Shown: in pieces, positions 22,441-34,700 of the stretch | Position numbering within the stretch: position 1 is the stretch's first letter | Layout: each line of letters begins with the position of its first letter | Assembly (NCBI GenBank): GCA_018881555.1 | Contig: JACAXG010000070.1 | Location: 1,364,001-1,428,000, forward strand | DNA length: 64,000 bases | From: Amblyornis subalaris | Lineage: Eukaryota > Chordata > Aves > Passeriformes > Ptilonorhynchidae | Reading direction: 5' to 3' | Position numbers and translations under genes: made by a program | Notes under the pieces: generated by a model | Seen by the model: only the letters and a program-made list of their open reading frames with translations | Told to the model about the DNA's origin: nothing | Databases searched by the model: none

Positions 22441-25400
22441 TTTTTAATTACAGCAACGTTCTTCCTCTCATATTTTATGCTGTATTTTATAACAAGTCAT
22501 ATATGAATACACCTATGTAAGACATTTGTTGCTGGTTTATTTTCCACCAGTCATACTGGTATTTTACTCCTTGCACTAAATGCATTTTAACTGACTCTAT
22601 TTACAGCAGAAAACTGAGTAATAAATATACACTGTGGTCATACAGAGGGCGTTGCTCATACAAAATAGTAATTGCCTTTACAAGCAGCAACAGGACACTG
22701 AAAATTNAAGAACAGATGTGTCTTTAATGCTCGAGAAGGAAATTTCAACAAAAGAACAAGAAAAATGCATCTATATGTATGAANGAATACCAAATAATGT
22801 GTTGTGCTGTCTTGGTCAAGTTCAGCAACTCTAAAGCTGCAGTATTTAAGGGACCAAATTTAAAGAGACAGAATTCAGTGTCTATTGGTTTGATGGAAGA
22901 GTAGGGGTAGAAAAGAAAGAAATTCAAAAATCGTCAAGTATTCTCAAGTATGTGAGAAAACAGCTATCTGTAGGCTCCTTTGTTCTGGGGGATCAGATGA
23001 AAGAAGCGGTCTTCTTTGGTGACACACCACCTAGGATTGCTTTTTTTGCTCCTGTTGTGGATAAGCAGGACAGTTGTCACTGGATGATCTAACCCATGGC
23101 AGCTCTGTGTTCCTCTAGAACTCCAAAGCATTATCTTTTCTTTTAATTTTCTTTCCTTTTAAAAATTTTTTTTCTTTTTTTCTCTCTTTGTTTTTCCCCT
23201 ACAACGTTCAGATCCTTTGTATGCAACAGCTAATATTTTAAAGCCAGAATACTATCACAGAGTTTAGGTTAATGGGATAACTTCATTTACATACAGGGCC
23301 TGTACTTATTAGCTTATTCCTACAAACCGTATCAGAACATTCAGATCCTCCTGTCTCCTCCCTCTGAAATCTATAAATTCTTCCCACCAAATCCATAGAT
23401 AAGGGGATGAGCCAGGCCTCTGCACTGATTCTGATCCTTACGGGCCTTGAGGTGGTGTGGGAATTTGATCACTTTATCATTTTCTCCCTGGATTTCTCTT
23501 CAGCCTCACTCTTCTCTGCACTCACCCTTCGTTTGGCTGTTTGTCCTTTCAAGAAAACAAAGTAATTGCTCTGGATTTTACCAGGGGACATTTTGCTGGT
23601 GGGATAAGCCTGTCCAGATGTTGGCATTTACATCAGAGCTAGACGTCTAGACATATTTTAACAGTCAGCAGAGAGAAACTGGCATTCTGGGACACGGGTA
23701 ATCTCATTTTAAGGTAGATGTTGAAAAGCGCTCAGATGAACCAAGACCTGGAAGTGCCTATCTCTCTCCATTGGCTATAAAGATTGCCTGGAGCAGAAGC
23801 TCAAACATAAACATCAAAAGTTAAGAGAGATGAAAGTGTATAATCCTCAAAGTGTCTAATAGAAAGGCACTTGAATAGTCACTGGGCTTTGGGTCTTTGT
23901 AGTGCATGAAGTAATATCTATGTGTTTTCCATTATGTGATCAAATAGGAATAGAAAAAAAGGAAGACTATTTTTTATGAAGGAATCACAACCCTTTAGTC
24001 CTTTTTTGAGGTATCTGCTCACATGCCTGAAGACAGCCAGGCTTAAGCCTTAGCTTCAAGCCCAACAACTTCAGTTCAGTATTTCTGCTGCCATCAGTGG
24101 AATCAAATTGCCTTGTCCCAGGAAGAGGAAGAATGACTTTACAGCAAACTTCATTCAAGGAAAGAGCTGCTTGCCTGGTGTCACTGAGCAGATGCCAGTA
24201 AGATGCAGTCTTCCATAATGCCAGCTCGTATGTCCCTAAAGTAATGAGAAGCAAAATACTTCATTGTCTCTAAATTTATATTGAAAAGGTGTATTGACTC
24301 AGTTGCCTTCACTAGCACAGTGTACAGCTTGTCACTGGTGAGACCTCATTTTGTCCACCTCATGAGATGAGACCACACTCAGACCCCTCCAAGAGCAGAC
24401 ATTACAATTACTACCCCCACTGCGGATGCAGCCAGGGACAGACCAGAAACCCCAGATAGCAGGCTTTTAATCAAGCTTGTAATCANAAAATGCTCTCATA
24501 TTTAGACACCAGAGGAATTGTAATGCCAATATTATGAAAGATGGTAGAATGAAGCTCAAAAGTCTTGCCACCCACCTCTCCAAACCAACCATTTCTTCAT
24601 ATTTGTCATACTAGAAGAAAACAGACGAGTGCTGGTGCATATTCCTGTTTTTTCCTTCCTTTATTAGCAGGGCTGACGGTCGCTTTATCCATATTCCTTT
24701 CCAAATTTAGCTACATTCACACAATGTCAGCATCTCAACAAGACTACTAAAGACACCAATATCACTTCATAACTGCAAAGCTTGGTTTGTTGTGGGGAGT
24801 CTTGCTGCCCAAAAGAAAATTTTACAAAGATGCTTGAGCCAAGAGGGAGGTATNTGAGGGAGGTTTTTTGCTCCAAACAACCTTCCTAATAATGTGGCAG
24901 TGTCTGGGAGATTTTGCACCCTGAATGATCTTCTGCTCTTCCAGTATTCAACAGTGTTTTAATTTAATTTGAGTCAAAGGCCTAGTGGAGTTCAAAAAGC
25001 TATCCACAGTCCTAGTTCTTCTTCCTTTCTACTGGTCTAGGAGTCTACTGGTAAGGAGTAATTTCCCTGTGCTCTCTCTTTGTGTTATGAACTAAGATTG
25101 TTTTTCTCAGTTTTGTTTTTCTTGTTCTCTAGGAACACTTATTGGCAGAAGTGTCTTTGTTTCTTAGAGGTTCATCAGCTCTCGCCATCTGTTTCTCCCA
25201 TGATGTCACTGCTGTCACTTTTGCCTCATCGCTATTTCCACGGCAATCAATCAGAATTGGATGCCTCAAATGTCTGACCTCCACGAGGAATTAAAAAACA
25301 GAACAGAAAGGATATGAAGAAAAAAACCCAGGATAACGGGAATCAAAACCAAGGAAAAGCAGTTGCTCAAAGTCTCTGATTGCCTCTAAATGTGATTCTT

Positions 25401-28400
25401 CTGCTAAATGTCTGAATTATGGCATTGTATTTTAAAAATGTTTTAAACTTGACCTACAAAGAAAACCTGTTTGAATTTATAGACTTTAAGAGGTAGATGT
25501 TTAACAATGTTTTCATTGCATTTTAAAAGGAGTGATTTCTTTTTATTTTCGTACTCAGACTCTTATAACCTGANAATCAAGACATGATGTGAGAACTACT
25601 GGTACTTTTTACATCATAAGAAAGAGAAAAGCATGTTGAGTTTTAAGTTGAAGGATTAATTTCTTTTTCTTAATATTGACACCTAATAAAAATAGAAAAA
25701 GAATAGTATCTTTGTTAGCAACCACTCTGTAAATTTAGTCAGGAGACATCTGTAGGTTCTGAAACATACATCAAAATCAAAGAAAATGCCAATGCAAAAA
25801 CTTTGTTGTTTCTTTCTTAGAAACAGCAAATCTTTCCCTCTTCCCATTTTTCTTTCTTGTCCAGATCACACAATGTCAACAAACAAACAAGGCCATAAAC
25901 CCAGTTGTATTTTCACTTGGCAGGGCACCTGTAGCATGTGCTTGCTTTTACATAAAACAGAGCTTTTTAGCCAGTTTTATTGCTCTCTCCAGTATCAAGA
26001 TGCCCACAACATTCCCGCCAGGAGCTCTCCACTGCTTCTGGGGTTGTAATCATGCCAGAAATACCACTGCAAAAAGGAAGGCTTCCTTTCCATACACCAG
26101 AAATAATATTTTCCCCAGATCCCCAGCTTGCACAGGTTAGTGTGACCACAGGCTTCTTCCTCAGCCCCCTGTAGTGTCCATCATGATGAAAGCTTTTGAA
26201 AACGCTTTGTACACTAAACTTCCTGGAGCCGACGGGAGGGCTCAGTGTGGCATTCTGCAATCTGAGCATCCATCTAAGCAGCCGTGTTCCTCACGGAGTC
26301 CCAGCGCTGCGTATGCTGCATATCTGCGCTAGCAATTACTGCAGAGGGGTGCAGCTGAGCCTGATCTCAACACAGCTGAAGCTCAAGCACTGCCAAGAAC
26401 AGAGTGTGTTCAGCACTGTTTTAAGAAGTGTGGTTTGCCTTCGTATGCAGGAGCTCTCCTTGCTCTCATTACCTCTCTTGAGTGCCAAAGTCCTTGAGGT
26501 AAGCAAGAGAGTCTTCTCCTCCCTTGCTCACAGTGAAAACTGCTTGCCTCAGTTTGGAACTTCTTTTAGCTAGAAATTATCCCCTCTAGATGTTTGTCTG
26601 CATCACTGGAGGACCTGGTACATCCCAAAGCGTATATCCATATGTGTCCATTCAATGATCTCCAGAAGGAATGTTTCTTCTGTGCTTATGGAGACATCTC
26701 TCACTATATCCCGAGTTTCATCTTCAGGTTGTTTCATTGGTCTTTGATTTTATCCTTTCACCTCCCCAGAAGGAGATTCCTTTTCTCTACATCTCATATT
26801 TGGACATGAGGATGGATGAGTACAAAGCTTTTTTATGGATTATGTGTCTGTCTCCTTAGCAGCATACCTATCTTGGTGCATCAGGACAAAAAGGCTGTTC
26901 TGAACGGGTGATTTCTTTTTTTTTAGTGAGGGAGAGAGGCTATATTGGAACAATTTTTGTGCTTGGTGGTTGGCTAGTGTAAGCCAAGCAGAGGAAAAGG
27001 AGGATGTAGTGTCACTGCATAATCATCATAACCCCTCCAGGTGGCCCTTCCCAGGAATCCCATGTTCCCTTGTACAGTTTCAAGCAAGATGCCCATCAGT
27101 GCCATCCTCTTCTTCAAATATTACATGAGCATAAAGGATCCTTTCCAGTAGTTATGGATGAACACACAGCTTCTGAAGGCTGAATCAAAGAGGGCCTCAG
27201 TAATCTCCAGCTGCATCATCTGTTTCCACGTATGCATACTCAGACTTTCCTCCTTCTCCATTTCAGTCTGTCTCTCACCCTTGGTTTCAGCTGGCCTTTG
27301 CTTCATCGGTTACCCTCCATATCTCAATTTACCCTGGAGTACTCTCCAGCCATCTCACACCATTCATCCTTGCGTTCCCCAGCCCTACCAGATTTAAAAG
27401 TTTAGGGTGCAGATTTTTCCTCATGTGTGTGAACAGCAGTGGGTGGAGTGGCTGCTGAAATGTTACTGGATCTGCAATACGGGCAGTGTGGTCTGTATGC
27501 ACTTAAAAACAAAACCTTCAGGGAAATTCTGAAGCCAAGCTAAAATGTCAGGATTTTGCTCAAAAGGCCAATAGATCTGTAGTTGAGAAAATGAATCACT
27601 GGCACCAAACAAGATAAGCAGGAGATGATATCTTAGGCTTCTTAGGCTGTTTGCCTAGAAGCCCTTCGTACTAATCCTGGCCTCTGACTTTGTGACCTGG
27701 AGGGACTATTAATTTGCCTCTAGATGATGAGGCAGCTTCAGGAGGAGAAGCAAGGAAGAGAGCATTTTGTTTCTTTGCTTCACCTAGCCTGGCAATGGCC
27801 ATTTCTCTCTCAACTTCACTGACCCAAGTCTGTCTCATCCAAAGAAATCAGAGTTCAGTGTCTATTCTGGGAAATACAGATGGGAGTGAAGTGAAGGAGG
27901 GGGGAGACCCGTTTCCATGGTTTCAAGTTCTTTCTTTCTCGATGTTGCTTCCCTCCTGTTACACAGATAATTTCTCCAGTTTCGAGGCTCAGGCCCAGCT
28001 CTGCCTCCTGCAGCATGGCAGGGTCTTTCACACCTTGGCAAGTTGTTCACTGAGGAACATGGCAGGGAAGCAAACAGTCACCTCCTGCTCATGTCAGAGC
28101 CGGCTCTACCGTGTGCTGCACCCCAGCTTTCATTGAGTTGCTGTGTCCCACTGCAACTTCTTCCTTCTCTTCAAGCTGACCCTCACACAACTGAGACCTA
28201 GCTGGATGTCTCCCTTGGCTGCTCTGAACCATGGAGGATGTAATGCCCCTAGGATAAGCCATAACCCTCCTCTGTCCTTCTTTCTCCGGGACAGGAGGCT
28301 CATTAAGTCCTGCTATTTCCCTCTCTTAGGTTCACCGAAAGAATGCCACAGCAACCCCATTTTTTCAAGGACAGCAGCCCATCAATCTAACTCTCTTAAA

Positions 28401-31273
28401 GGCTGCATCCAGATAGGTCCTGCTGGTGGCATGTAGGGTTTCCTTCTGGCTGGGACTGAGCTCAGCCTGCTCCACGCTCTCCCTCCCTACTGACCTGCAG
28501 CAAAACCTCATGCCACTTTACCCCTGGGCATTCCCTCGTTCTTTCCCCCGCCCCTTCCCAGAAGATCCTCCCCCAAGACCAGAGGCAGATATTCCTCCTG
28601 GAGACTCTGTAAAGGAAAAGAGACAGCTCAGAGAGATCTGTTGTATTGCCTGGAGCTGGGGCTGGATTTTCCTGGAAACACCTCCAGCCTGCTTTTTCTA
28701 GGAAGAAATTAATGTAGAGAAGCCTAGATCTGGGCTCATGGCTACAAGTCCAAACACAAGAAAAGTGAAAAAGAGACTAAAAAGATAGCTACCTTATAAT
28801 TAAAATATGAAAATGATTGAGCTTATCTCCTTCTTAGGAAATAGGGAAGAAGCGAACTGGCAGTGTAAGGAGCCTGCAGTTGAACAAGCTTTGTTTGTAG
28901 GATAAGTGGCTTTTATTCCTGGTGAGAAGAACTAAGCTGTTTACAAATAATGCTGACAGTCCAGCCCTGACTGTCCTCCAAAAATGCGGCATCCTTACTC
29001 CTGGATTGCCTCAGCACTGNATCCCCAGAGGCAGGGAGAAGCAATAAATCAAGATTAGCAATCCAAAACATGACACAACTTTTGAGCAATATTTTCTTGT
29101 GCCTTGTGGTACGTAGAGGGCTTGCTGTCTCCACATCCCACTTGCAATTGCTCTGGTAACAAAAATATTATTGTCTGCACTCTCATGGACAATAAAGACC
29201 CCTCAGGCTCATTGTTTTAGTGTCAGGATCTAGCCCAAGTATCCTTACCACGCCTCTGCCTCTAAATGCTGTGATTCAGTGAGTTGGCTGTGGGGTGGTG
29301 AGTTACTCCCTTCCATCTACTGCTTGGGTCAGCCCTGCAGGTGGGACAGAGGTGATGTGAAGGCCTNGGGCTGGCCTGCAAGACAACAGCAAGTTACACC
29401 CCTGTGGAAAACAGTGCTTCAGAGCCCTTTGGATTAGAGTAGTTGAGAGGTGACCAGTGTGTCTCCTTCACATTCTTGCCCAACTCGTGGCTCTTATCCT
29501 ATGGACTCCATCTCACATCCATGAGTTTCCAGGTCCTGTGTCTTCTGAACCCTAGAGGGTACTAGAGAGCAATATTCAGCTTCCTGAGAAGCAGGATACT
29601 TGCCTGTGGTCCCAGAGGTATCTTCTGTGAAACTAGGAAGCAGCCCTACATACCTTGGAGGAGCCTCGGAGGCACCAGGGCCTGCACATCCCTCTCATTC
29701 ACCATTGCCCTCTGAAGGAACCCAAGCAGGGACCAGTCAGTGAAGGGAGCATGCAAAGCCTAGCAAAGGATGTGCTTTCTTCTGGAGTTTCAAGATAGGC
29801 GTGTCTGGGCCCTAGGTGAGGATAAAAGGATGCTAATGCATGCAGCCGTCAGCACCACTCCGGCTTTAATAACCAGGGGTCCCTTTGTTACCGACTCCTC
29901 TGCTTTACCAGATGTGTTGCTCGGACACTGTGGTGATGGGGACCATACAAGAAAAGACACAAGTGGAGCAGGCAACCTGTAGCCCATTACTGCAGACCTC
30001 TGAGCAGTGACCGCACTTATCCCGGCACGCAGTATGAGAACATACCCTGCCCTGCCTGGAATCGTAATGCAGAATGGGATCATCCTGAGCCCATCCCATC
30101 TAGGCATTCACCCAAGTTTTAAATGTTCTGCGAATTCAGACACAAGAGAAACATTTTTGCCCTTTCTGCTTTGCCCCACTATGACAGCAGAAGAATAGCA
30201 GAGACCGAGTGGGAAGTAAGTTAAGAGGACCCCACCAAATGATGTTCTTGAGCATAATGTCCAGTCTCGGTGACTTGTTTCTGCCTCCTGGACCATGCAG
30301 AGACCTGACATCAGTAAAGCCCTTTTGCTTCTGGAGAAAGAAGCATTTCTGATTCCTGTCAGAGTGACAGATGTTAGCAGTGCTGTGGAGCATGCTGGCC
30401 ATTTGCCAGCTTCTTGAGGTTGACCTGTTAATTACACCTGAACTTATGGAAGATTTGAATAAAATCTAACCACTCACAGTTATAACTTTCTACTTGGGCT
30501 GCAAAAGCATGCAGAATTTCACAAAGCACGGGTTAAAACAAAAGTATACTTTCAGAGCAGCAGGAAAAAAACCCTAAATATCATTCTAAACAACCAAAGA
30601 GTCCTTTGCAAAACCTCACTCCCATCTTAGAGCATTAACAAAGGGTTCAGCTTCAAGGTGGAAATGGATCTGTCCCTGACCAGCTCTAAATGGTTCAGCA
30701 AAGTGATCCTGATTTTCCCTGGGCCATTCAGCAGAACTACTACCACCACCTTGGTATTGCCTGAGACTTTGAAAGAAAAATGAGGTATTATTATGCAGAA
30801 TAATTTTTTTTAAGAGTCACAGTGGCTTTTTTGTCATCTTGCAAGCAAGAAAAGAAATAACTCATCCTTTAACCTTAAAATTTGAACATTTAATATAAAG
30901 GACAACTTCAGTGCTTGTAAAAAGCCAGATCACAATATGCCTTGCTATCTTCAGGTACTTTGTTCTTCCATCATTATAAAACAACAAATTCTACCAAAAA
31001 TCTCTGAAGCTCCTGACAATCATTGACTGTCCTTTAAACTTACAAAACATAGAAGACTGCTATGATCAGTTCTCTGCTATCTGACAGACTTCACTGTATG
31101 AGCAACCATTGAGGATTTACTGTTTTTCAGATACATTGCCTAAAGTACCTGTTTGTGGTCACCTGGATGAATTCTTTCTGCATGTGCACAGCTCAAGGGA
31201 GAACATGCAACCAAGTGGTCTAAACTCCAGCAAGCTCCCCAAGTCATGCTTAATACAGCCATCTCCACCCATG
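22441..31273. other. Long intergenic stretch, no gene or repeat recognised
   Basis: Nearly 9 kb without a feature I can name. It is AT-leaning throughout, with poly-T/poly-C runs near 23.15 kb (T-rich tract 23137-23196). The longest frames (plus 27714-28136, 140 codons; plus 26196-26573, 125 codons) are not supported by codon pattern, splice sites or homology I can recall. Single N bases occur at intervals from 22707 to 29367. This part, with the 14 kb to its left, lacks the younger CR1 copies found to the right. Confidence 0.5.
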
Positions 31274-31735
31274 TCACAGAATCACTGAATCACAGAATCA
31301 TCAAGGCTGGAGGATACCCTCAAGATCATCTGGTCCAACCATCAGCCCAGCACCACCATTATCACCCCTAAAACATATCCCCAAGTACAACATCCAGACA
31401 CGTCTTGAACACTCCCAGGGATGCTGACTATACCACTTCCCTGGGCAACTTATTTCAGTGCTTAACTGCTCTTTCAGTGAATTTTTCTTTTCTAATATCT
31501 AATCTGAACCTTGCCTGGCACAACTTAAGGTCATTTCCTTTCATCCTTTCACTTGAGACATGGCAGAGGAGACCAACTCCCACCCCACTGCAGCCTTCTT
31601 TCAGGTAGTTGTAGAGAGCAGTGACNTCCCCTCTGAGTCTCCTTTTCTCCAGAGAAAACCCCAGCTCCTTCAACCACTCCTCACAGGACATGTTTTCTAG
31701 ACCAGCTTCACTGTCTTTCTTTGGACATGCTAAGG
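31274..31735 (-). mobile_element. CR1 LINE fragment, 3' end
   Basis: The left end reads CACAGAATCACTGAATCACA and then ATCATCAAGGCTGGA, the reverse complement of the CR1 3' terminus with its short ATTCTGTG-type repeats. The right part encodes on the minus strand the C-terminal tail of the CR1 ORF2 protein; segments such as [20 protein letters not shown] and FRLDIRK are typical. Homology fades near 31735, so the copy is 5'-truncated to about 460 bp, as most CR1 insertions are. The frame contains an N and runs on into non-CR1 sequence. It is an inactive retrotransposon relic, moderately diverged. Confidence 0.9.
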
Positions 31736-34700
31736 TGCAGAACACCTGCAGGTCAGCACACGCATGGCCATACTGAAACCACACCACGGTAAGGACAGCC
31801 AAGTGACCCGGTGGTTCTAAGTGCAGGCTTAGGCCCAGACACAAATTTAGGGGATGCATCCCTTACAAAATCATGGAAGAGGCAGCAGCTAGCTTGACAG
31901 CAGCAATCAAAGCTCAGGTCTCCAGTAAGCTTTTAAAATTATCAGTCCTCCTGCACTGGCGCTGAGATGAAGGCACGTTTAGAAGTTATTTATTGCACTT
32001 CAGGTTCTTTTATCAATTCCATAAAGAAAATAAATGTTTTGGCCATGAACACACTCAGTTATTTGGCTTTTGCTATGCATACACAGGGAAACTTCCTAGT
32101 AACATCTTGCACTGTCATCAAATACCAGGAATTTGTTCTTTCCACCGAACTAGGCTCGGGCTTGAATTCTCAATTCATAGACTTTGAATAGATTCAGGGT
32201 AACATTGTTTTAGCTGAGGTTCACAGCCCCTTAAAGCCATAGAGGGCCAGCCAGAACATCTCATCTGACCTCATGCTTCCCCCAGGCCATAGACCTTGGC
32301 AGTTCAAGAGCTACACTTGCGTTCAGCAAATCTCTGATAGCAGTACCAGGAAGATCTCCAAGATTTTGAGGGGGCTTTTTTGGTAAAGAGAAGGTAAGAT
32401 ATTTATTAGCTGGGATTTTTTTCCTAACGTAGCTTTGATAGAAAGAGCCACACAAAGATAGAACTATGGTAAAATCTCCATCACTCCAGTCCTTACACCC
32501 CATCTGGATGAGGACAGGCGAGACTGTTTCCAGCCGTTCTCCTGGGTCTTAATACAGGGGTTGGGATGAGGCCTCTCAAGCCAGTGATTCTGCCACTTCT
32601 GGAGCACTTCCCTGCCTCCTGCCTCCACTCTGCCTCAAGCCCCTACTGTTTCCATGCCATCCTTCCCAACTGGTGAACCCACAAGCAAAAGTGACACTTG
32701 AAAAAAATATTTCTGAAGGTCAGTTATCCAGCCCTAATAAAAAAGACTGAAATNTCTGTGTAATTGCAACCAAGAGGCTGTGCTGTAAAAACTGAGCTCA
32801 TTCATATAGAGAAACAAAGGGGGAAGATGTCTGTAAGGAACAATTCACAGAGCACACGTCCGTCAGCTTTGGCCCTTCAGACCTTCCATGGACCTTTGCT
32901 TTGGTACCCATTTACCCAGGGTGTTCCCTGGAAACCTGTAGGGGAGAACAGAGAGAAAGGTGAGATGATCTTCTCTGCTCACATGAAGGCATGAGGCAGA
33001 AACTACATTAGGATTTATGGCACACTTTTTTTTCTTTCTTTCACCATCTTTGTGAATTCAAACAAACTGCCTAGCTAATATGAATGCTCATGGTCAAATT
33101 CCTGTGGGAAATTCTTGCTGAGTCAAGTTGGTGGAAAAACAGAAATTCTGCTTTGTGGGAAATTCCAGGACCTCTGTTTCCTCTCTAAATTAATCAGAAA
33201 AGTCAGAAATCAAATTTTTCTGCAGAATGACATTTCCAAGTAATTTTCTTGAATATTTGGAAGAAAAGATAGGCCAGTCTGACTTTTACAAGCCACAGCT
33301 CTTTGAGACGCNTGCCAAGTATAAAACGTTTTGGATATTTCTGTCTGCAATTCCAAAAGCCACAGCACACTGCAGTAAACAAGTGCAGCCACAGAGACAA
33401 TGCTGCTTGCAGCATCAGACTGCCCTGCAGAAAACACAGTGTCTGTGCAGGCAGTGTCTGTGACCTTCCCCTAGCAGACACACCAGGCTGGGAGGAGATC
33501 CTCTTCCTTGCAGGGCCATTTGTTGGGTTCTCTTTTGATATCTGTGCAAGGTGAAAGTATGTTTACATTGTGAGTACTTTCTCCTTCCACTGTCATTACC
33601 TCTCCCACACACTGTGTGTGTTCCAGTGATGTGCAAAGGAAGCTACAGTTGACATAGGAGAGGGACAGGCTCTTAAGATCTTCCCAGAGCCTTGAAACAA
33701 AGGCTATTGCAAGGAACTATCTGTGCTTCTTCCAGTGCAGACAGTGCAGGCACACCCACANGGCATCTCCTGAAGCCTGAACTGTGCAATCCTGTGGAGC
33801 ACCAGTGAGGCTTTGAGCAGGAGGTCTCGTATAGTACACACTGAACAGAGCTCATGAGGTTGCACGCGGGGGACTTCAACCCTACATTCTTTCTCTGCAT
33901 TAAGAAAAGGGAGCAGTGGCCAGCAGCAGATGGCTTCACGAAGTGGTGCTCAAAGGATGGGCCCTTTCCAGTACAGTAGCACTTGGAACCACAGCCTCCA
34001 AAGCCCATGCTGGAACTGAGGTGGGAAAGAGGGATGAAATAGATCAAGGCCTGATGCCACTCTTCTGTGCCAGAGCTGCACAGGCTTTCCCTAAATCAAG
34101 CCAGAATCAAGCAGAGATTCCATTAAATAAGGCAGTCCCAGGACAAGGTCTTTCAAAGTGCTCAGACATCAGGGACAAAAGATGGTTTAACAGAAGTAGG
34201 ATGAAAGAATTGTTCTGTTAAATCCAACCAGCACCTCCTGCTTCCAGACTGCTCTGTGGCATATTTGTAACAGCAGCATGCCAAGGAGACTGCAAACACA
34301 GGCTTTAGGAGTTACACTATGAGGGGCCAGAGAACTTTAGTTAGTTTAGGCAGTGAATTTACTGAGGACTGACTGGAGCACAAAGGAAGTGGTGTGTGTG
34401 GGCTCTTCACTGGCAGGCAAAAATAAAAAGTGTAACAAATCACTGCAAACTCCTAATGGGAATTAGCAGACAGAAGGGCTGCAATGCATATACATGGAGC
34501 ACATGAAAAACAAGAAGTGGAACCTAGGAAACCGAGTGACTGGATTATTCCTTCTTGAGTTGAAGTTCCTGTCTTGTAAAGGTGGTGTATCCTTCATAAA
34601 GCCCGTGCACCAGGAGACCATCCTGGGGCCTCTTCAGTGGGCTATAAGATGAAATAACTACAAGAAGGGATTTCTAATTGTAGATATTGCTGTCAAGGTG

